Of a stretch of 64,000 nucleotides of DNA, positions 21,511-32,654 are shown one piece after another (position 1 is the stretch's first letter; each line of letters starts with the position of its first letter). The DNA is from Karstenula rhodostoma CBS 690.94. Taxonomy: Eukaryota; Ascomycota; Dothideomycetes; Pleosporales; Didymosphaeriaceae. Location: contig MU001493.1 of NCBI GenBank assembly GCA_010093485.1, positions 1,273,599-1,337,598 on the forward strand. The letters are read 5' to 3'. A model generated the notes under the pieces. The model was not told where the DNA came from and did no database searches. It worked only from the letters and a program-made list of their open reading frames with translations. Both the position numbers and the translations under genes were made by a program.

Positions 21511-23044
21511 ATGTCGTCCCCCAGCCCACTGCCTCTGAAGCAGACACTTGATTCATTGCCGTCTCTCAAGTCTTCCTTGGAGGAAACGCGATCCCAGACG
21601 CGCGCACAAATCCAGTCCAATGCACGGATTCCGGTCCTGGTCGCGCTCGATGATGACCCTACAGGAACTCAAACATGCCACGACATCCCCGTCCTAACGA
21701 CCTGGAGCGTTGAAGTACTCGCCCAAGAGCTGGCCGACACGAAAGCTGGGTCAGGCTTCTTTGTTTTGACAAACTCCCGCGCATTGTATCGACCCGCTGC
21801 TAGAGACTTGATGATCGAAATATGCACTAATCTCAAAGCCGCATCAGCAAAGGCTGGGAAGCCGTTTGAGATCGTACTCCGCGGCGATTCTACGCTCCGA
21901 GGACACTTTCCACTAGAGCCCGAGGCAGCTGAAGAAGTTTTTGGGCAAGCCGATGCTTGGATACTCGCACCTTTCTTCCTGCAAGGAGGGCGATACACGA
22001 TTGATAACGTACATTATGTTGCAGAGGGAGATGTGTTGGTCCCAGCGGGTGAGACCCCGTTCGCAAAAGATGCTACCTTTGGGTACAAATCAAGTAACCT
22101 ACGGGATTGGGTTGTGGAGAAATCAAAGGGCGCAATTCCACGGGAACGCGTGCAAGGAATCAGTCTTTCCGACGCTCGGTCTGGCGGCGCGGATGTAATT
22201 GCTGCCAGACTGATGGAGGGGGCCAGGGGTACTGTGTTCATCGTCAACGCAGCAGCAGAAGAAGATATGGACGTCATCGTGCATGGCATCCTCAAGGCTT
22301 CGGCGCAGGGAAAGAAGTTCTTGTTCCGCTCTGGTGCAGCTTTTGTCTCAGCGCGGCTCGGCATCTCCCCAATCCCACCTATCTCGGCGAAGCAGCTGGA
22401 CCTTGATAGAACAAAAGGTGGCCTGGTCATCGCGGGATCTTATGTTCCTAAAACCACAGCGCAACTCAAGGTCTTGAGGGAACGCTCGGGCCATAAATTG
22501 ACAACCGTGGAATTGGACGTCAACAAGCTCCTACAATCGCCGGAGAGCCGCGAGAAAGAGTTACAACGAGCACTGTCTACCGCGGAGGATGAACTGCAGA
22601 GACCACAGGATGTGCTTGTGATGACGAGCAGAAAGCTCATCACGGGTGCAGACGAGCATTCGTCACTTGAAATTGGATCTACAGTCGCAGCAGTCCTAGT
22701 GGCGTTTCTGAAAAAGCTGAAAGCAACCCCCAGGTACATCATAGCAAAAGGCACGTACTCGACCCCCCCTTTTATGAAACTACCCCTTTGACCACAACCA
22801 CAAGTTTCCCTCATTCGAATAATGTATCTAATCGATTTCAGGTGGTATCACTAGCTCGGACATGGCGACAAAGGGTTTGGGCATGAAGAGGGCAATGATT
22901 GTCGGCCAAGCTGCCGCTGGCGTACCGCTTTGGAGGTGTGATGAACCCACTTCGAAGCACCCAGGCCTGCCCTATGTTGTGTTCCCTGGCAATGTGGGCG
23001 GGGAAGAGACGCTTGCAGAGGTCGTAGAGAGATGGAGAGTATGA
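21511..23044 (+). CDS. four-carbon acid-sugar kinase, DUF1537 / OtnK family
   Basis: Exons 21511-22750 and 22842-23044 give 480 residues. The N-terminal Sbd domain has ALDDDPTGTQTCHDIPVLTT (substrate-side DDxTG), VLTNSRALY, ILRGDSTLRGH and APFFLQGGRYTIDN. The C-terminal NBD has VLVMTSRKLITG, the ATP-loop motif AKGGITSSDMATKGLG, MIVGQAAAGVPLW and YVVFPGNVGGEETL. Bacterial relatives phosphorylate 3-oxo-tetronate or related acid sugars at C4. To keep AKGGITS intact the 91-base intron must use a GC donor (GCACGT at 22751) with acceptor TTTCAG; a GT donor at 22755 with a later acceptor would delete GIT. It is downstream of the DenD-like and reductase genes and looks complete. Confidence 0.85.
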
Positions 23045-23354
23045 AGGACTTGAATGAATTGTATTGCTCCGGTTAACGCCCGAGAAAATATCAAGACCTA
23101 CTTTTTGGGATCCACCTCAAGATGCAGTAATGGATACAAGTTCATACATATATTGTATACGATCACTATGAGGGTGGGTAAATCAATAAAGGGGTGGATA
23201 ACATAAGGCGTCGCGCTTTGCCAATGCACGAAAGCGTCTGTGCGCAGGGTTCATACATAAACATCAAGTTTCGTAATACAGCCAGGAGACACGGTACCAA
23301 GTGAAGCTCCTGAACCGGCACGCCACCTGTTGAGCACGAGGTGACGAGGATGCC
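23045..23354. other. short convergent intergenic region
   Basis: 310 bases between converging stop codons; only 3' flanks. Confidence 0.5.
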
Positions 23355-24368
23355 CTAAGTCTTCGTAGCAAGAATCGCAACAACCGGCCATCTGACGCCA
23401 TGCCGTGCGCCATAGCCGCCCATCTCCTTTTCCAGTTCTGCCCAACTCCTCCCAATGTCCGGAGTCACATCCTCCTGCCTGAAAGCTGGTAGGTTCATCT
23501 TCAAGAAAAGCTTCCAGTCGTCCACAGTCCAGCTCTTGCCCCAAAAGCCCGGTTCGCCAAGTACATCCACTCGCTCCTCACTGCGGATGCAACTCACAAC
23601 CTCGACATCGAAGTCACAAGCGTCAGGCCCGTAGAAGGACATGTCGCAATCACTGTTCCACTTCCATCGCTGCACGTCGGCCCACTGCTCAGGATCCAGG
23701 TCCACATTATCCAAGAAACTAGACATGCAGTCCGTCGCCCGTTTCCAGCCTGCCTTGTGTGCCGGCCCAGACCCGTTCTTGATGTGTTTCGCAAACATGG
23801 CATCCGCAATCTTATCGTAAATCCGCTGACACGCGGCAGCATCATAGCCCTCCGCAGCAGCGAAATGCGGGCGCCCATAGAACCATATCGCCAGGGTGCC
23901 ACCAGGCCTCAGTACCGTGGCCCACGAACGGAGAGCCTTCGCGTGGTCCAAAAGCGGCATGGCCTCCCCCACGGCCACGAAGGCCGCGGAGGCGGGTTCG
24001 TGGGTCAAATGGATGTCTTCGGCAGCGAGGCGCTCAAAGGCTACCCTTGCGAGGGCTGCGCTGTCAAGCGAGCGCGCAAGACGCTTTTGAGCGATGGCGA
24101 GGTGGCTCTCGTTCAGGTCGCTTGCGACGATGGCGTCGAAGTGACCCGACAGGACGGCTGCCACCTGCCCTGGCCCGGTTCCGACGTCGTGGGCGACCGA
24201 TTGACGTGGATCAGGAAGCGATTGGCCCTGGTGTGAGCAGTGATACTGCAGCAATGAGGCGTAGAAGTCACTCTGGGCATAGTCTGGCCGCGCGGTGAGA
24301 TAATCCTCCCAATACTGGCTCCGCTCGATCTCCGTGGTGAAGAAATTCGACGTGTCCTTTGCACTCAT
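23355..24368 (-). CDS. class I SAM-dependent methyltransferase
   Basis: Single exon, 337 residues from MSAKDTSNFF. An in-frame extension upstream is cysteine/arginine-rich and not convincing. It starts with a YWEDYLTARPDY segment, then motif I HDVGTGPGQVA (about 60-70), motif II around IVASDLNESHLAIA, motif III around AAFVAVGEAMPLLD and LRPGGTLAIWFYG (motif IV/post-IV). The C-terminal half has FGKSWTVDDW-like and TPDIGRSWAELEKEMG segments seen in fungal relatives of trans-aconitate methyltransferase (TMT1-like). The substrate, probably a small carboxylic acid or metabolite, is inference. It is convergent with the acid-sugar kinase gene. Confidence 0.8.
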   Translation of the reverse strand: MSAKDTSNFFTTEIERSQYWEDYLTARPDYAQSDFYASLLQYHCSHQGQSLPDPRQSVAHDVGTGPGQVAAVLSGHFDAIVASDLNESHLAIAQKRLARSLDSAALARVAFERLAAEDIHLTHEPASAAFVAVGEAMPLLDHAKALRSWATVLRPGGTLAIWFYGRPHFAAAEGYDAAACQRIYDKIADAMFAKHIKNGSGPAHKAGWKRATDCMSSFLDNVDLDPEQWADVQRWKWNSDCDMSFYGPDACDFDVEVVSCIRSEERVDVLGEPGFWGKSWTVDDWKLFLKMNLPAFRQEDVTPDIGRSWAELEKEMGGYGARHGVRWPVVAILATKT

Positions 24369-25076
24369 GGCGACGGGTGTTCTTTGCTTCGAGGAATTTG
24401 CTTCGAGGAATAGCGGGGACATGCGCAGTGCAGTCCATCTTGACCGTCTGGGGTATACGCTTGACCCAAAACATTCATTCCAAACAAATCCACATAAGCC
24501 CCGCTTACCCGAGCAGCCTATTTTCCTTTTAAGCCAGGCACAAACCTCAAGAATGTCCAGTAATAATATCAAGGGCCGGGTCCGGGCTGCACAGGACGGC
24601 GAACAACGGCGAACACAGAATGTCACACAAGCCAAACAGCCGGCGATCGAGCCCCGGAAGCATGAGTCGCCGCATCCGATCGCACATGGCAGCATGACTC
24701 GCGCCCGCCCGGTCTTCCCTCCGTACCCCTCTTTGTGCTTCCCCACTCAACCCACAACCCACAACCGACAACCCGCACCGGAGACATGCGCGACGCGTTC
24801 GATAGCTCCAGGGCAAGTTTCCGACTCGGAACGCGGCATGCGCGAACTCGGAACGAGTGTTCCGCCCGCGCATTCAATATACGCTCCCGTCATGCCATCA
24901 CATTAACCCTGTTCCTCCTATATCCATGTTGTATCTCCTTCTCCAATTCTCCATACACTTTGCGTCGTCCACGTCCCGCTGAGATTGTCTCGCCTTTGAC
25001 GCCTTGAGCTGCAGCTCACATACCCATTATTGGAGACTCCTGCCACGACCACCCCCAACACACAACCACCGCAACA
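24369..25076. other. divergent promoter, methyltransferase and aldolase genes
   Basis: About 0.7 kb without coding support, rich in CA/CG-type low complexity. No clear TATA box. Confidence 0.45.
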
Positions 25077-26232
25077 ATGCCCGTCCCCAAATCCACCATA
25101 CCAGACAAACACACCATGCTCCCCCCGGGCGTCTACACCCCCGTGATAACCCTCTACCAACCGACCAAAACCCAAGAAATCGACCTCGACGCCATGTACA
25201 CGCACTGCCAATTCCTGTTGCGCGGTGGCACGCACGGGCTCGTCTACCAAGGCACAAACGGCGAAGCCGTCCTGCTCTCGCGCTCCGAGAAGACCGACAT
25301 CCTGCGCATGGCGCGGAGAGCAGTGACAGACCTGGGCGTCCCGGAGTACCCGATTGTCGCGGGTATCAGCGGGCAGAGCACGAACGAGAGCATCGAACTC
25401 GCCCACGATGCGGCGGAGGCGGGTGCCAGTTTCGGGCTGTTGCTGCCGCCGAGTTACTGGGCGAAGGCTGTGAGCGAGGAGGCGCTGCTGGGGTTTTATA
25501 GAGACGTCGCGGATGCGTCGCCGATTCCTGTTGTCGTCTACAACGTATGTTGCGTTTACCTTGACGCTGTTCCCAGACGTACCACTGACAGACATCCAGT
25601 TCCCGGGCGTGACCTCGGGCATCGACCTCAACTCCGACGACCTCGCCTCCCTCGCCGCACACCCCAACATCGTCGCCGTGAAGCTCACCTGCATGAACGT
25701 CGGCAAAGCAATCCGCCTCGCGTCCAAGTTCTCGCCCCAGCAATTCTCCGTCTACGGCGGCTCCTCGGATTTCCTGGTCCCCACGCTGGAAGGCGGCGGT
25801 GGTACGTTCCCCTTCCCCTTCCCCTTCCCTGCCTTATCTTGTTCGTTCAAGTAAGACACGCCAATACTGACCAGCCCGACAGTCGGCTGCGTAACCGGCA
25901 TGGGCAACATCTTCCCCAAGTCCACGGCACGCGTCTACGACCTCTGGACCTCGGGCCAAAAGGACGAAGCCCGCGCGCTGCAACAAGTCGTTGCCAACGC
26001 AGAGTGGGCGTGCAAGAAATCCCTCGCGCTGACAAAGTTCGCGGCCGGCCATTTCGCGGGGAAGCTGATCGGCCTGGACGACGCGAAGACCTTCTACCCG
26101 CGGAGACCGTACTTGCCTGCGGGCGAGAAGATGCAGCAGTGGACGATTGAGGTGATGGTCGTGTTGGAGGAGGAGGAGCGGAAGATTGCGGATAGAGTGT
26201 TTGGGGGGAAGGCGGTGAACGGAGTGAAGTGA
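25077..26232 (+). CDS. DHDPS/NAL-superfamily aldolase (2-keto-3-deoxy-sugar-acid aldolase-like)
   Basis: Exons 25077-25544, 25600-25801 and 25883-26232 give 339 residues (introns 55 and 81 bases). It is a TIM-barrel class I aldolase: GVYTPVITLY at strand 1, GGTHGLVYQGTNGEAVLLS (the GTTGE position), IVAGISGQSTNESI, VVVYNFPGVTSGIDL with the catalytic Tyr, and IVAVKLTCMN with the Schiff-base Lys. The fungal L-threo-3-deoxy-hexulosonate, 2-keto-3-deoxygluconate and 4-hydroxy-2-oxoglutarate aldolases share this frame. Substrate is not fixed, but cleavage of a 2-oxo sugar acid fits the neighbouring SDR and acid-sugar kinase. A second ATG 36 bases downstream (MLPPGVYTP) is a possible start. Confidence 0.85.
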
Positions 26233-26608
26233 GGAGGTTCGTAGCATGGTGTTCTTGCTGATATCTCGGAGCGTTTTCTCACTGAAATTCAAAACTACCT
26301 TTTTCAGCATCGCAAAAGAGATGGCAGGCATATCGATGTAGATTCATGATAACATCCTACCAGTCCCCCCCCATCCTCATGAGCACAACCTTATGTGTAC
26401 CATTAGTATTACCCACCACCACACCTAAAACACATCGACGCCAGCCACACCAAAACCCCAATAACAATGATGCAGAGGTATCATTTGCAAAGTTAGTAAA
26501 TCAAGTAAGAAAAGCGGCCCTTCAGACCGTAACATTGCGTTCCACTTTCGATGAATAGGAAACTTTGGACGAAGTCGACGATATCGAGGGCCTCGTAGGT
26601 CGGCGATT
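26233..26608. other. convergent intergenic region
   Basis: 376 bases of 3' flanks; no features recognised. Confidence 0.5.
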
Positions 26609-29600
26609 CTATCGTCGTGGCCCTGCAATGCCCATGCCTGCGCCCGTCATTCGCCCACCGCCGGCATTCAGGCTCTGTCGTACAATCATTTCGGCGGCCT
26701 GCGCCGCTGCAAGACGTTCCTGTATTACTGTGAGCATGCGATAGAGACGAAATTCCGATATCACATACCTTCTGGCGACTCCTGTCACGCAAGTACCTCT
26801 CGGCTTCTGGCCGCATCCTCAGAATGCGCAGAATCATATCGTCGCTGGGATCTGCCTGTGCCTCTTTTCTCTTCTCGATCTTCGCTTGCCGCATAGTGCC
26901 CAAGTTACGAGAAAGCATGATAGTCTTGTGCTTCCGCGACGGCATGCCGACCAAGCCCGCTGCGCCGCCGAACTGATGTCCCATAGCTGGCGGAGCAGAG
27001 AGTCTGTTCATGCGCGCCGCATGTTCCTGTTGACGGATTTGAGTGGCAGCGGCCATACCTTCCGATGTCCGGATAAGATCGTCGGTCGATTCAAAGTAGA
27101 AGAAGTTGAGATTCTGTAGCTCGTGGTACTTCGGCGACTTGAGCACATCGATGGGAACACCATCCGAGTTGCCGTCTTCGTCCGCGGCATGGAAGAAATC
27201 GAAGAGCAGCTGCAGCCACTTAAACACTATATCAACCTCTTGTCGCGTTAGCGGTCGCTGTTGACTCAGTTTGTCGCTCAGCGGAGGAACAAGAAGAGCT
27301 TCGATGGTCGCCAACACTTCCTTCCACAGTCTTGTCATGACCATGATCATCGCCGGATCCGTCAATGTCTGCTTCATCAAGGCGAAGTTCTCGTTGAAGT
27401 AGTCGAACAGCGGCTCAAGAGCTCGGGTTACATCTTGCTGGGTCGGGGCTTGTATGGCCGATTGAGGACGATTCCCGGTACGGAAGAAGCTCGTGACTGA
27501 CGATACGGACAATCCACCGCTGAGCATAGCCTTTAGCGCTCTGCGCGACAAGCTGTGATTGATGAATGCGGAGAGCTTCATTCGTTAGCATAATACAGAC
27601 ATTAGAACTTTTCATGCATACCTTGTCAGTGATTGTTCGGGTCATCTCGCGCTCAGTCCTCTTAAGCGTCCTGAACGCCTTTCCAAAATAGAACTGAATA
27701 TCGTCTCGTTCTCCTTCCATACTAACACGAAGGAGTAACCGACCCTGGGTATCCAGATCCAACCAATATTCACGAGGCATAAAGTCTCTGAAATGCGAGG
27801 GATCTAACTTGAGCGACGTTCGCCCAACGCAGTCGTGGTCACCAAGTGTGTCCCAGTCCCAAATTGTCGCGATGATGTTCAGAGGTCCATTGGTAGTGAT
27901 ATCAATCGTCTCATCCCACCGTGGATTGAGGTTGCCATATATGACGCGCGTCTTTGCGAGACGTTTCTGATACTCGTCGCCGAGAACAACGTAAGGGTCA
28001 CTGAGACCGTTCATATCACACGCTTTGAGGTCTTCGGCTTCGATAATCTTGATGGTGAAGACATAGTTGTTGTTGCGGATGCGCTGCTGGGTTGGCGGGG
28101 CATACTTGTTGATGACTTCGGCACATGCATCTACGTTGATTTCCTTCTCGAGCTTATCCAGCTGCAACATGGCGTATTCGACGTTGTTTAGCTTGATCAA
28201 GGACTACACAATTCAGCGCCGCATGCTTACACAAGTAAGGATGACTCACCTCTGGGTAGAAGTTGAAGGGTTCAATCTTCTCCTTCTGGTTGTACAGGTC
28301 TTTTGCCATAGATAACCATTTTTCTTGTCGCGTCTGGCGGGCAGCAGCTTCTTGTTCGGGAGTCATGCGATCCATCTCCCGAGCGAATTTCTGTTCTAGG
28401 AGCTCGCAGTATCTCGTTAAGCCTATTCCTATAGTTTTGGAGATTGATGTCATGAATTTTGCGTATTGAAGGTCATCGTCCCAATTCAAGGCGACGATCT
28501 GATCAATGCTTTGTTTGAAGGAGCGGAATATGTCAACAACAGACACGCTGTGACGTTCATCGTCCATGGGGACGGGGTTTGGAGACTCGATCTGGAACTT
28601 GTCCGCTTTGAAGGCATTCTCGACCCAGCCAATAAGGCTTGCGTCTGTCCGTTCGATCCATCTCCACACAAACTCCTGCAATAGCCCCTCAATGTGAAAA
28701 GCAAATTTACGATTCGGGAGAGCATCGCCGTGGATTCTCCTGATCTCGACGAGCTCCTTGTATAGCTCGAAACCATCATCGACCGGAACGTCCTGACCAT
28801 TATCGTGGGCAACATCCAGAATTCGGGACACCAGGTCCCTCGCATCTGCTGCGTACGCGGGGAACACTTCCTCAACAAGGCACATCATGGGGCTGACACC
28901 CATGATCTGAGGATTCTTCTTGTAGCGTTTTTGTATCTTCTCACACAGCTTCACCACAGCTCGCCCGAGCTCAATGACATGATAGAATTCCCACTCTTCT
29001 TTCGTCTCTGGGATATGTTTCGCAAGGAGGTCGCGGTACTTGTCAGCAGCCTTTTCACGGAGCGCTTTCTTCAGCTCCTCGGTATACTGATCCAAGGACT
29101 CCGGATTTTCCTGGAACAGATTGTCTTCGTAAATGTGCGTGGTGAGCACGTACATAAGAGGCCCCAGTGGGGGTGCTTTTGCCTCGTATACGAGGAGCAG
29201 TGTCTCGTACAGCTCGCGAAGCAGACAGTCATGGAGTACTGTTAGAATATTCTGTTTGAGGGCGTAATCATGTACCGTCCATCTCGAGCTGTCGAACAGC
29301 GAGTCGGAGACCTGTACTTGACTGAGGCGGTGGGATTTCTTGTCTGCCGGCGGTGGCTCCTTGGCGTAGTTGAATGCTGCATCCAAGGTATCTAGGTCGA
29401 CTTCCTGGCTCTCGTACTTCTCCTTGACCACGTCGAGGAAAAGAACCAATCTTGAGAATTGTGGAAGTCGCCATCGCAAGGCTATCTCAGTTAGTAGCTC
29501 GGTAGATTGCTTGGACAGTAGTTTGAAGGAGGGAACATCGCTCGTCGCCTCTGACGGCTGCAACTGGGCGTCTGCCATATCGTACGCGAGTGCCTCTTTC

Positions 29601-30853
29601 AATATGGCACGGTAATATGCTCGTGGGTCCGAGGGTATGAATGTGAAGGGCAGATCGTGTTCGCCATTATCTTGTAAGCTGAGGCTACTCATGTCGACGG
29701 GCTGGTCGATGACATATGAGGATGCGTTTTGAGTTGCGGTCGAATCACGTCTCGAGGGATCATGGTAAGCAACGTCGTGCGGGGCGTTTGGTTTGAATTG
29801 AGGCACTGACCCGCCGGGGGTGCTCTTCGCTAATTCAGGGTTCGACTGCACGATAGCAAGTATCATTTGCGACAGGTCCTGGACCTCTTGATGCCTCCAC
29901 GCTTGGTAGGCATCCTCTAGGTCAAAGTCGTCGCTGTTCAAGGTCTTGCTGCTCATCAGACTAAGATGAGCTTGGTACGTCTTGAGGTCTTGCAGTGCCG
30001 CCTTCTCTGTCCATACAGACTTGTATCGATTGATGTCATTCTGCACATCCTGATAAGATATGGCGAATATGCGGGAAACTACCAGGACCAGGGGCATGTC
30101 CTTCACCTCATAACTGCGTGGGACCTCCACCTCGACCGTGGAGCCCCCTTGTCCGCCATTGCGCTGGGCCTCTGAAGCCAAATCTTGGTCATGCATCAAG
30201 AGCTTCTTCTCCATTGTTTGCAATCGGGTCATTAATTCTGGGCGGTCCCTTGCCCAGTCGTGGTTTCGCAGCGTCGAGCTGAGCAGACGGATGAAGAGTG
30301 CAACGTGGCGGTCCACCATGAGTTTCCAGCCGTCGTCGCCCGGGGGCTTGCCCTTGGACAGCTCTTTGGTCGCGTTGGAGAAGAAGATGAGCAGCAAGTC
30401 CTCGACTCTGCGGTCCTTCTCCATGGACTTTCGAAACTGCGGCTTCTTGAACTCGTTGAGGAAGACGGCAAAGGTCCGCTTCACGGTGGCGTCCTTGTAC
30501 TCGGGCATGCGCTCGGTGCCCACCAGAACGCCTGTTATCCGCTTGTCCAGCTCGCTCATGAAGTCTTTGGGGAATCGTGTGCTCTTGGAATCGCGGATCA
30601 AGGAGAAATCTTTCATGAGATCGTTGACAGAGGTCGAGGAGCGCTGCACGGGTTTGGGGGCGGCGGCAACATGCTGGACTCGTTTCTGGCGCGGCTGCAG
30701 CAGATATGCGAGGTATGCTACGCGGAGGGCGTAGAGATAGGCATCTTGGGCGGAGACATTGCGCTGCTTCCCTCGCGCGGAGCCTGAGCCCCGCCGCGAG
30801 ACACGCTCACCCCGCTGGATGCTGTTGACGCGGCTGTGGGTGCCCTGATCCAT
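26609..30853 (-). CDS. Munc13/UNC-13-like protein with MUN-type region and C2 domain
   Basis: Exons 30853-28250, 28203-27622, 27575-26769 and 26719-26609 give 1367 residues; the three introns are 46-49 bases. A basic serine-rich N-terminus (1-70) precedes a long helical MUN-like region with an MHD1 segment near 650-770 (YAADARDLVSRILDVAHDNG, LLQEFVWRWIERTD). A C2 domain follows at about 910-1035 (YVFTIKIIEAEDLKA, GLSDPYVVLG, NLNPRWDETIDI, IWDWDTLGDHDCVG), with the Asp residues expected for calcium/phospholipid binding partly present, then an MHD2-type segment near 1063-1200 (HSLSRRALKAMLSGG). Homologous fungal proteins (Ync13-like) couple vesicle exocytosis to cell-wall integrity and septation. 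The function here is inferred from domain order. Confidence 0.88.
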
Positions 30854-31386
30854 GGTGCAGGTGTGCGGTGTCTTCAGGAGCGGTGCGTGTATCGTGCGGG
30901 AGAGGTTGGGCGCATAGCAAGCAAGCGAGTGCTGGTTGCTGGTTGCTGGTTGCGGTGCGGCGGCGGGGGTGGTGCTGCTCTTGCAGGCGGTCCAGCACCG
31001 GGGCGAAGATGTTTTGTTTTGCTTCCCTGCGTGGATGGTGAATCGTGCAGCCAGCGAGCCTATGTTTCAAGCCAGTGCTCGTGGGTCGGGGCTGGTGGCG
31101 GCAGCTTGCCTGGCGGGTGCGTCAGTCACCGAGTGCTTTCCTCCACTGGGCAAGGCAGGGCAGGGCAGGGCAGGCTGACAATGCCCGCCTTCGAAGCTTG
31201 CAGCAGCCCTGCTGACTCCCGCTCATGAAACACTTTAATCTTAGAACAGTGCTAGCTCTTGCGCACATCCCCCGGCGTGATGCCGCTCGCAAAACTCCCA
31301 CCGTACGAGGTAAATAAAGTACCGGATCCGTCGCCAGTGCCCGCACGTGGAAATGCAACGCCTGCGCGCCGAGACCGCCCACGCTG

Positions 31387-31434
31387 CACCTCACCACCTC
31401 ACCACCTCAACACCTCAACACCTCAACACCTCAG
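31387..31434 (+). repeat. octanucleotide tandem repeat CACCTCAM x6
   Basis: Six consecutive 8-base units: CACCTCAC twice, CACCTCAA three times, CACCTCAG once. Confidence 0.9.
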
Positions 31435-31645
31435 CTGCTGAGACGGGAGCTTGTGGCCTAGCCCGTAGCGTCCATGTAGTCGCTGAGCGCGCATACGTCC
31501 TGCGCTGCTAACCTCGAAAACGATGGTGTTGCGCCGAGCGGACATCTGGACTGTCACATGAAGCGCTCCGGGTAGCCCTTTCCTCGCCGTCTTCCACGCC
31601 TCCACCGCACCGCAGGCTCTCTTGATTTGCCGACGCCGCTCATCG

Positions 31646-31678
31646 CACACACAGCACACAGCACACAGCACACAGCAC
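31646..31678 (+). repeat. CACACAG heptamer repeat x4
   Basis: Four consecutive CACACAG units (31648-31675) flanked by CA-rich sequence, about 110 bases before the bHLH gene start. Confidence 0.85.
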
Positions 31679-31791
31679 CCCAGACCACGTTACGTTTGGC
31701 CGTTGGACGCGCAGAGGCATATTACTTTCTCCATTCCTGACACACCAACACCGCTCCCCATAAACACTTCAGTCTACGATACACAGCCACG

Positions 31792-32136
31792 ATGACTTCC
31801 TCCCAGAGCCCGCCTCCTGGTGCTGCCGATCGACCGCGCCTCACCGAAGCGCAAAAGAAAGAGAACCACATAAGATCTGAGCAGAAGCGCCGAGAAGCCA
31901 TCCGCGACGGCTTCGACCGCCTCGCGTCCATCGTACCCGGCATGGACGGCCAAGGCAGGAGCGAGGCCGTTGTTCTGGAAGCCACACTGCAGCACATACG
32001 CGAACAGATCAACGAGCGCCAGAAACTTGTCGAGGCCGCCAAGGCAAAAGGCATAGACACGACAGGCTGGGAGCTCTCGCGAGAGACCGTCACCGCGTGC
32101 GAAAGTCAGCAGAAGCGCAACGAAAGCGAGCAATAG
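31792..32136 (+). CDS. small basic helix-loop-helix transcription factor
   Basis: Single exon, 114 residues. The bHLH domain covers about 22-78: the basic region KKENHIRSEQKRREAIRDGF carries the H26-E30-R34 pattern expected to contact CACGTG-type E-boxes. Helix 1 (GFDRLASIVP), loop (GMDGQGRSE) and helix 2 (AVVLEATLQHIREQINERQKL) follow. There is no activation domain, as in INO4-like small bHLH partners, so heterodimerisation is plausible. The C-terminus (ESQQKRNESEQ) lies at the start of a tandemly duplicated segment: broken copies of the gene's 3' half follow directly, and the same GAGCGAGCAATAGCAAGGC end recurs at 32341. The present stop may therefore be newly acquired. Confidence 0.8.
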   Translation: MTSSQSPPPGAADRPRLTEAQKKENHIRSEQKRREAIRDGFDRLASIVPGMDGQGRSEAVVLEATLQHIREQINERQKLVEAAKAKGIDTTGWELSRETVTACESQQKRNESEQ

Positions 32137-32146
32137 CAAGGCGAGA

Positions 32147-32353
32147 GCGAGGCCGTTGTTCTGGAAACCACACTACAGTACATACAGCGCATACGCAAAC
32201 ATCAGCGAGCTCCAGAAGCAAAGCCAGCAGAAGCGCAACGGAAGCGAGGCCGTTGTTCCCGAAACCACACTTACATACATTCGGCGCATACGCAAACAGG
32301 TCAGCGAGCGCCAGAAGCAAAGTCAGCAGAAGCGCATCGAGAGCGAGCAATAG
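32147..32353 (+). pseudogene. two tandem partial copies of the bHLH gene 3' half
   Basis: The block GCGAGGCCGTTGTTC, which starts at 31961 inside the bHLH gene, recurs at 32147 and 32244 (97 bases apart). Each copy continues through versions of CATACGCRAAC, CAGCGAGCGCCAGAA and CAGCAGAAGCGCA. The last copy ends with GAGCGAGCAATAGCAAGGC like the gene itself. Both copies lack the section after helix 2 and the basic region; the second preserves the reading frame (EAVVPETTLTYIRRIRKQV), the first does not. A downstream Glu-rich segment (LEQDLERAEEERENQQ, about 32391-32440) may be the displaced original C-terminus. Confidence 0.75.
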
Positions 32354-32654
32354 CAAGGCAAACAACGCTGAATTCTCAAACAAAGGTCTCGAGCAGGATC
32401 TGGAACGTGCAGAAGAAGAACGAGAAAACCAACAGCATGGACCAGCGTGGTAGAAGTTGTTATCGGGTGTTGTTGGGTGTTCCCTGCATGTTCATGGGAC
32501 GAGCACACGACATCATAGATTCAGTATGCCGGACGCGTCGTCGGCTCTCCTTCGCGACACCGGCACGGGCCAATGACGACGCGCCGTCTTATCGATAACA
32601 AGGTAGAAAATACACCATTGCATTCCTGACAGCCCCGCGGCGCATCGCGTGAAC
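32354..32654. other. intergenic, possible displaced bHLH tail and Hpm1 promoter
   Basis: Contains the Glu-rich coiled-coil-like frame ending at 32453, then non-coding sequence up to the methyltransferase start. Confidence 0.35.

Larger units (their letters stand above)
30854..31791. promoter_or_regulatory. divergent promoter with microsatellites, Munc13-like and bHLH genes
   Basis: About 0.94 kb, non-coding. It contains six copies of CACCTCAM at 31387-31434 and CACACAG repeats at 31646-31678. CTGCCTTGCCC-type repeats occur near 31150. Confidence 0.5.

Noticed and set aside
23355..24746. 463-codon form of the methyltransferase
   Set aside because: The upstream 126 codons are Cys/Arg-rich and unlike the family; the internal ATG at 24368 gives a normal start.
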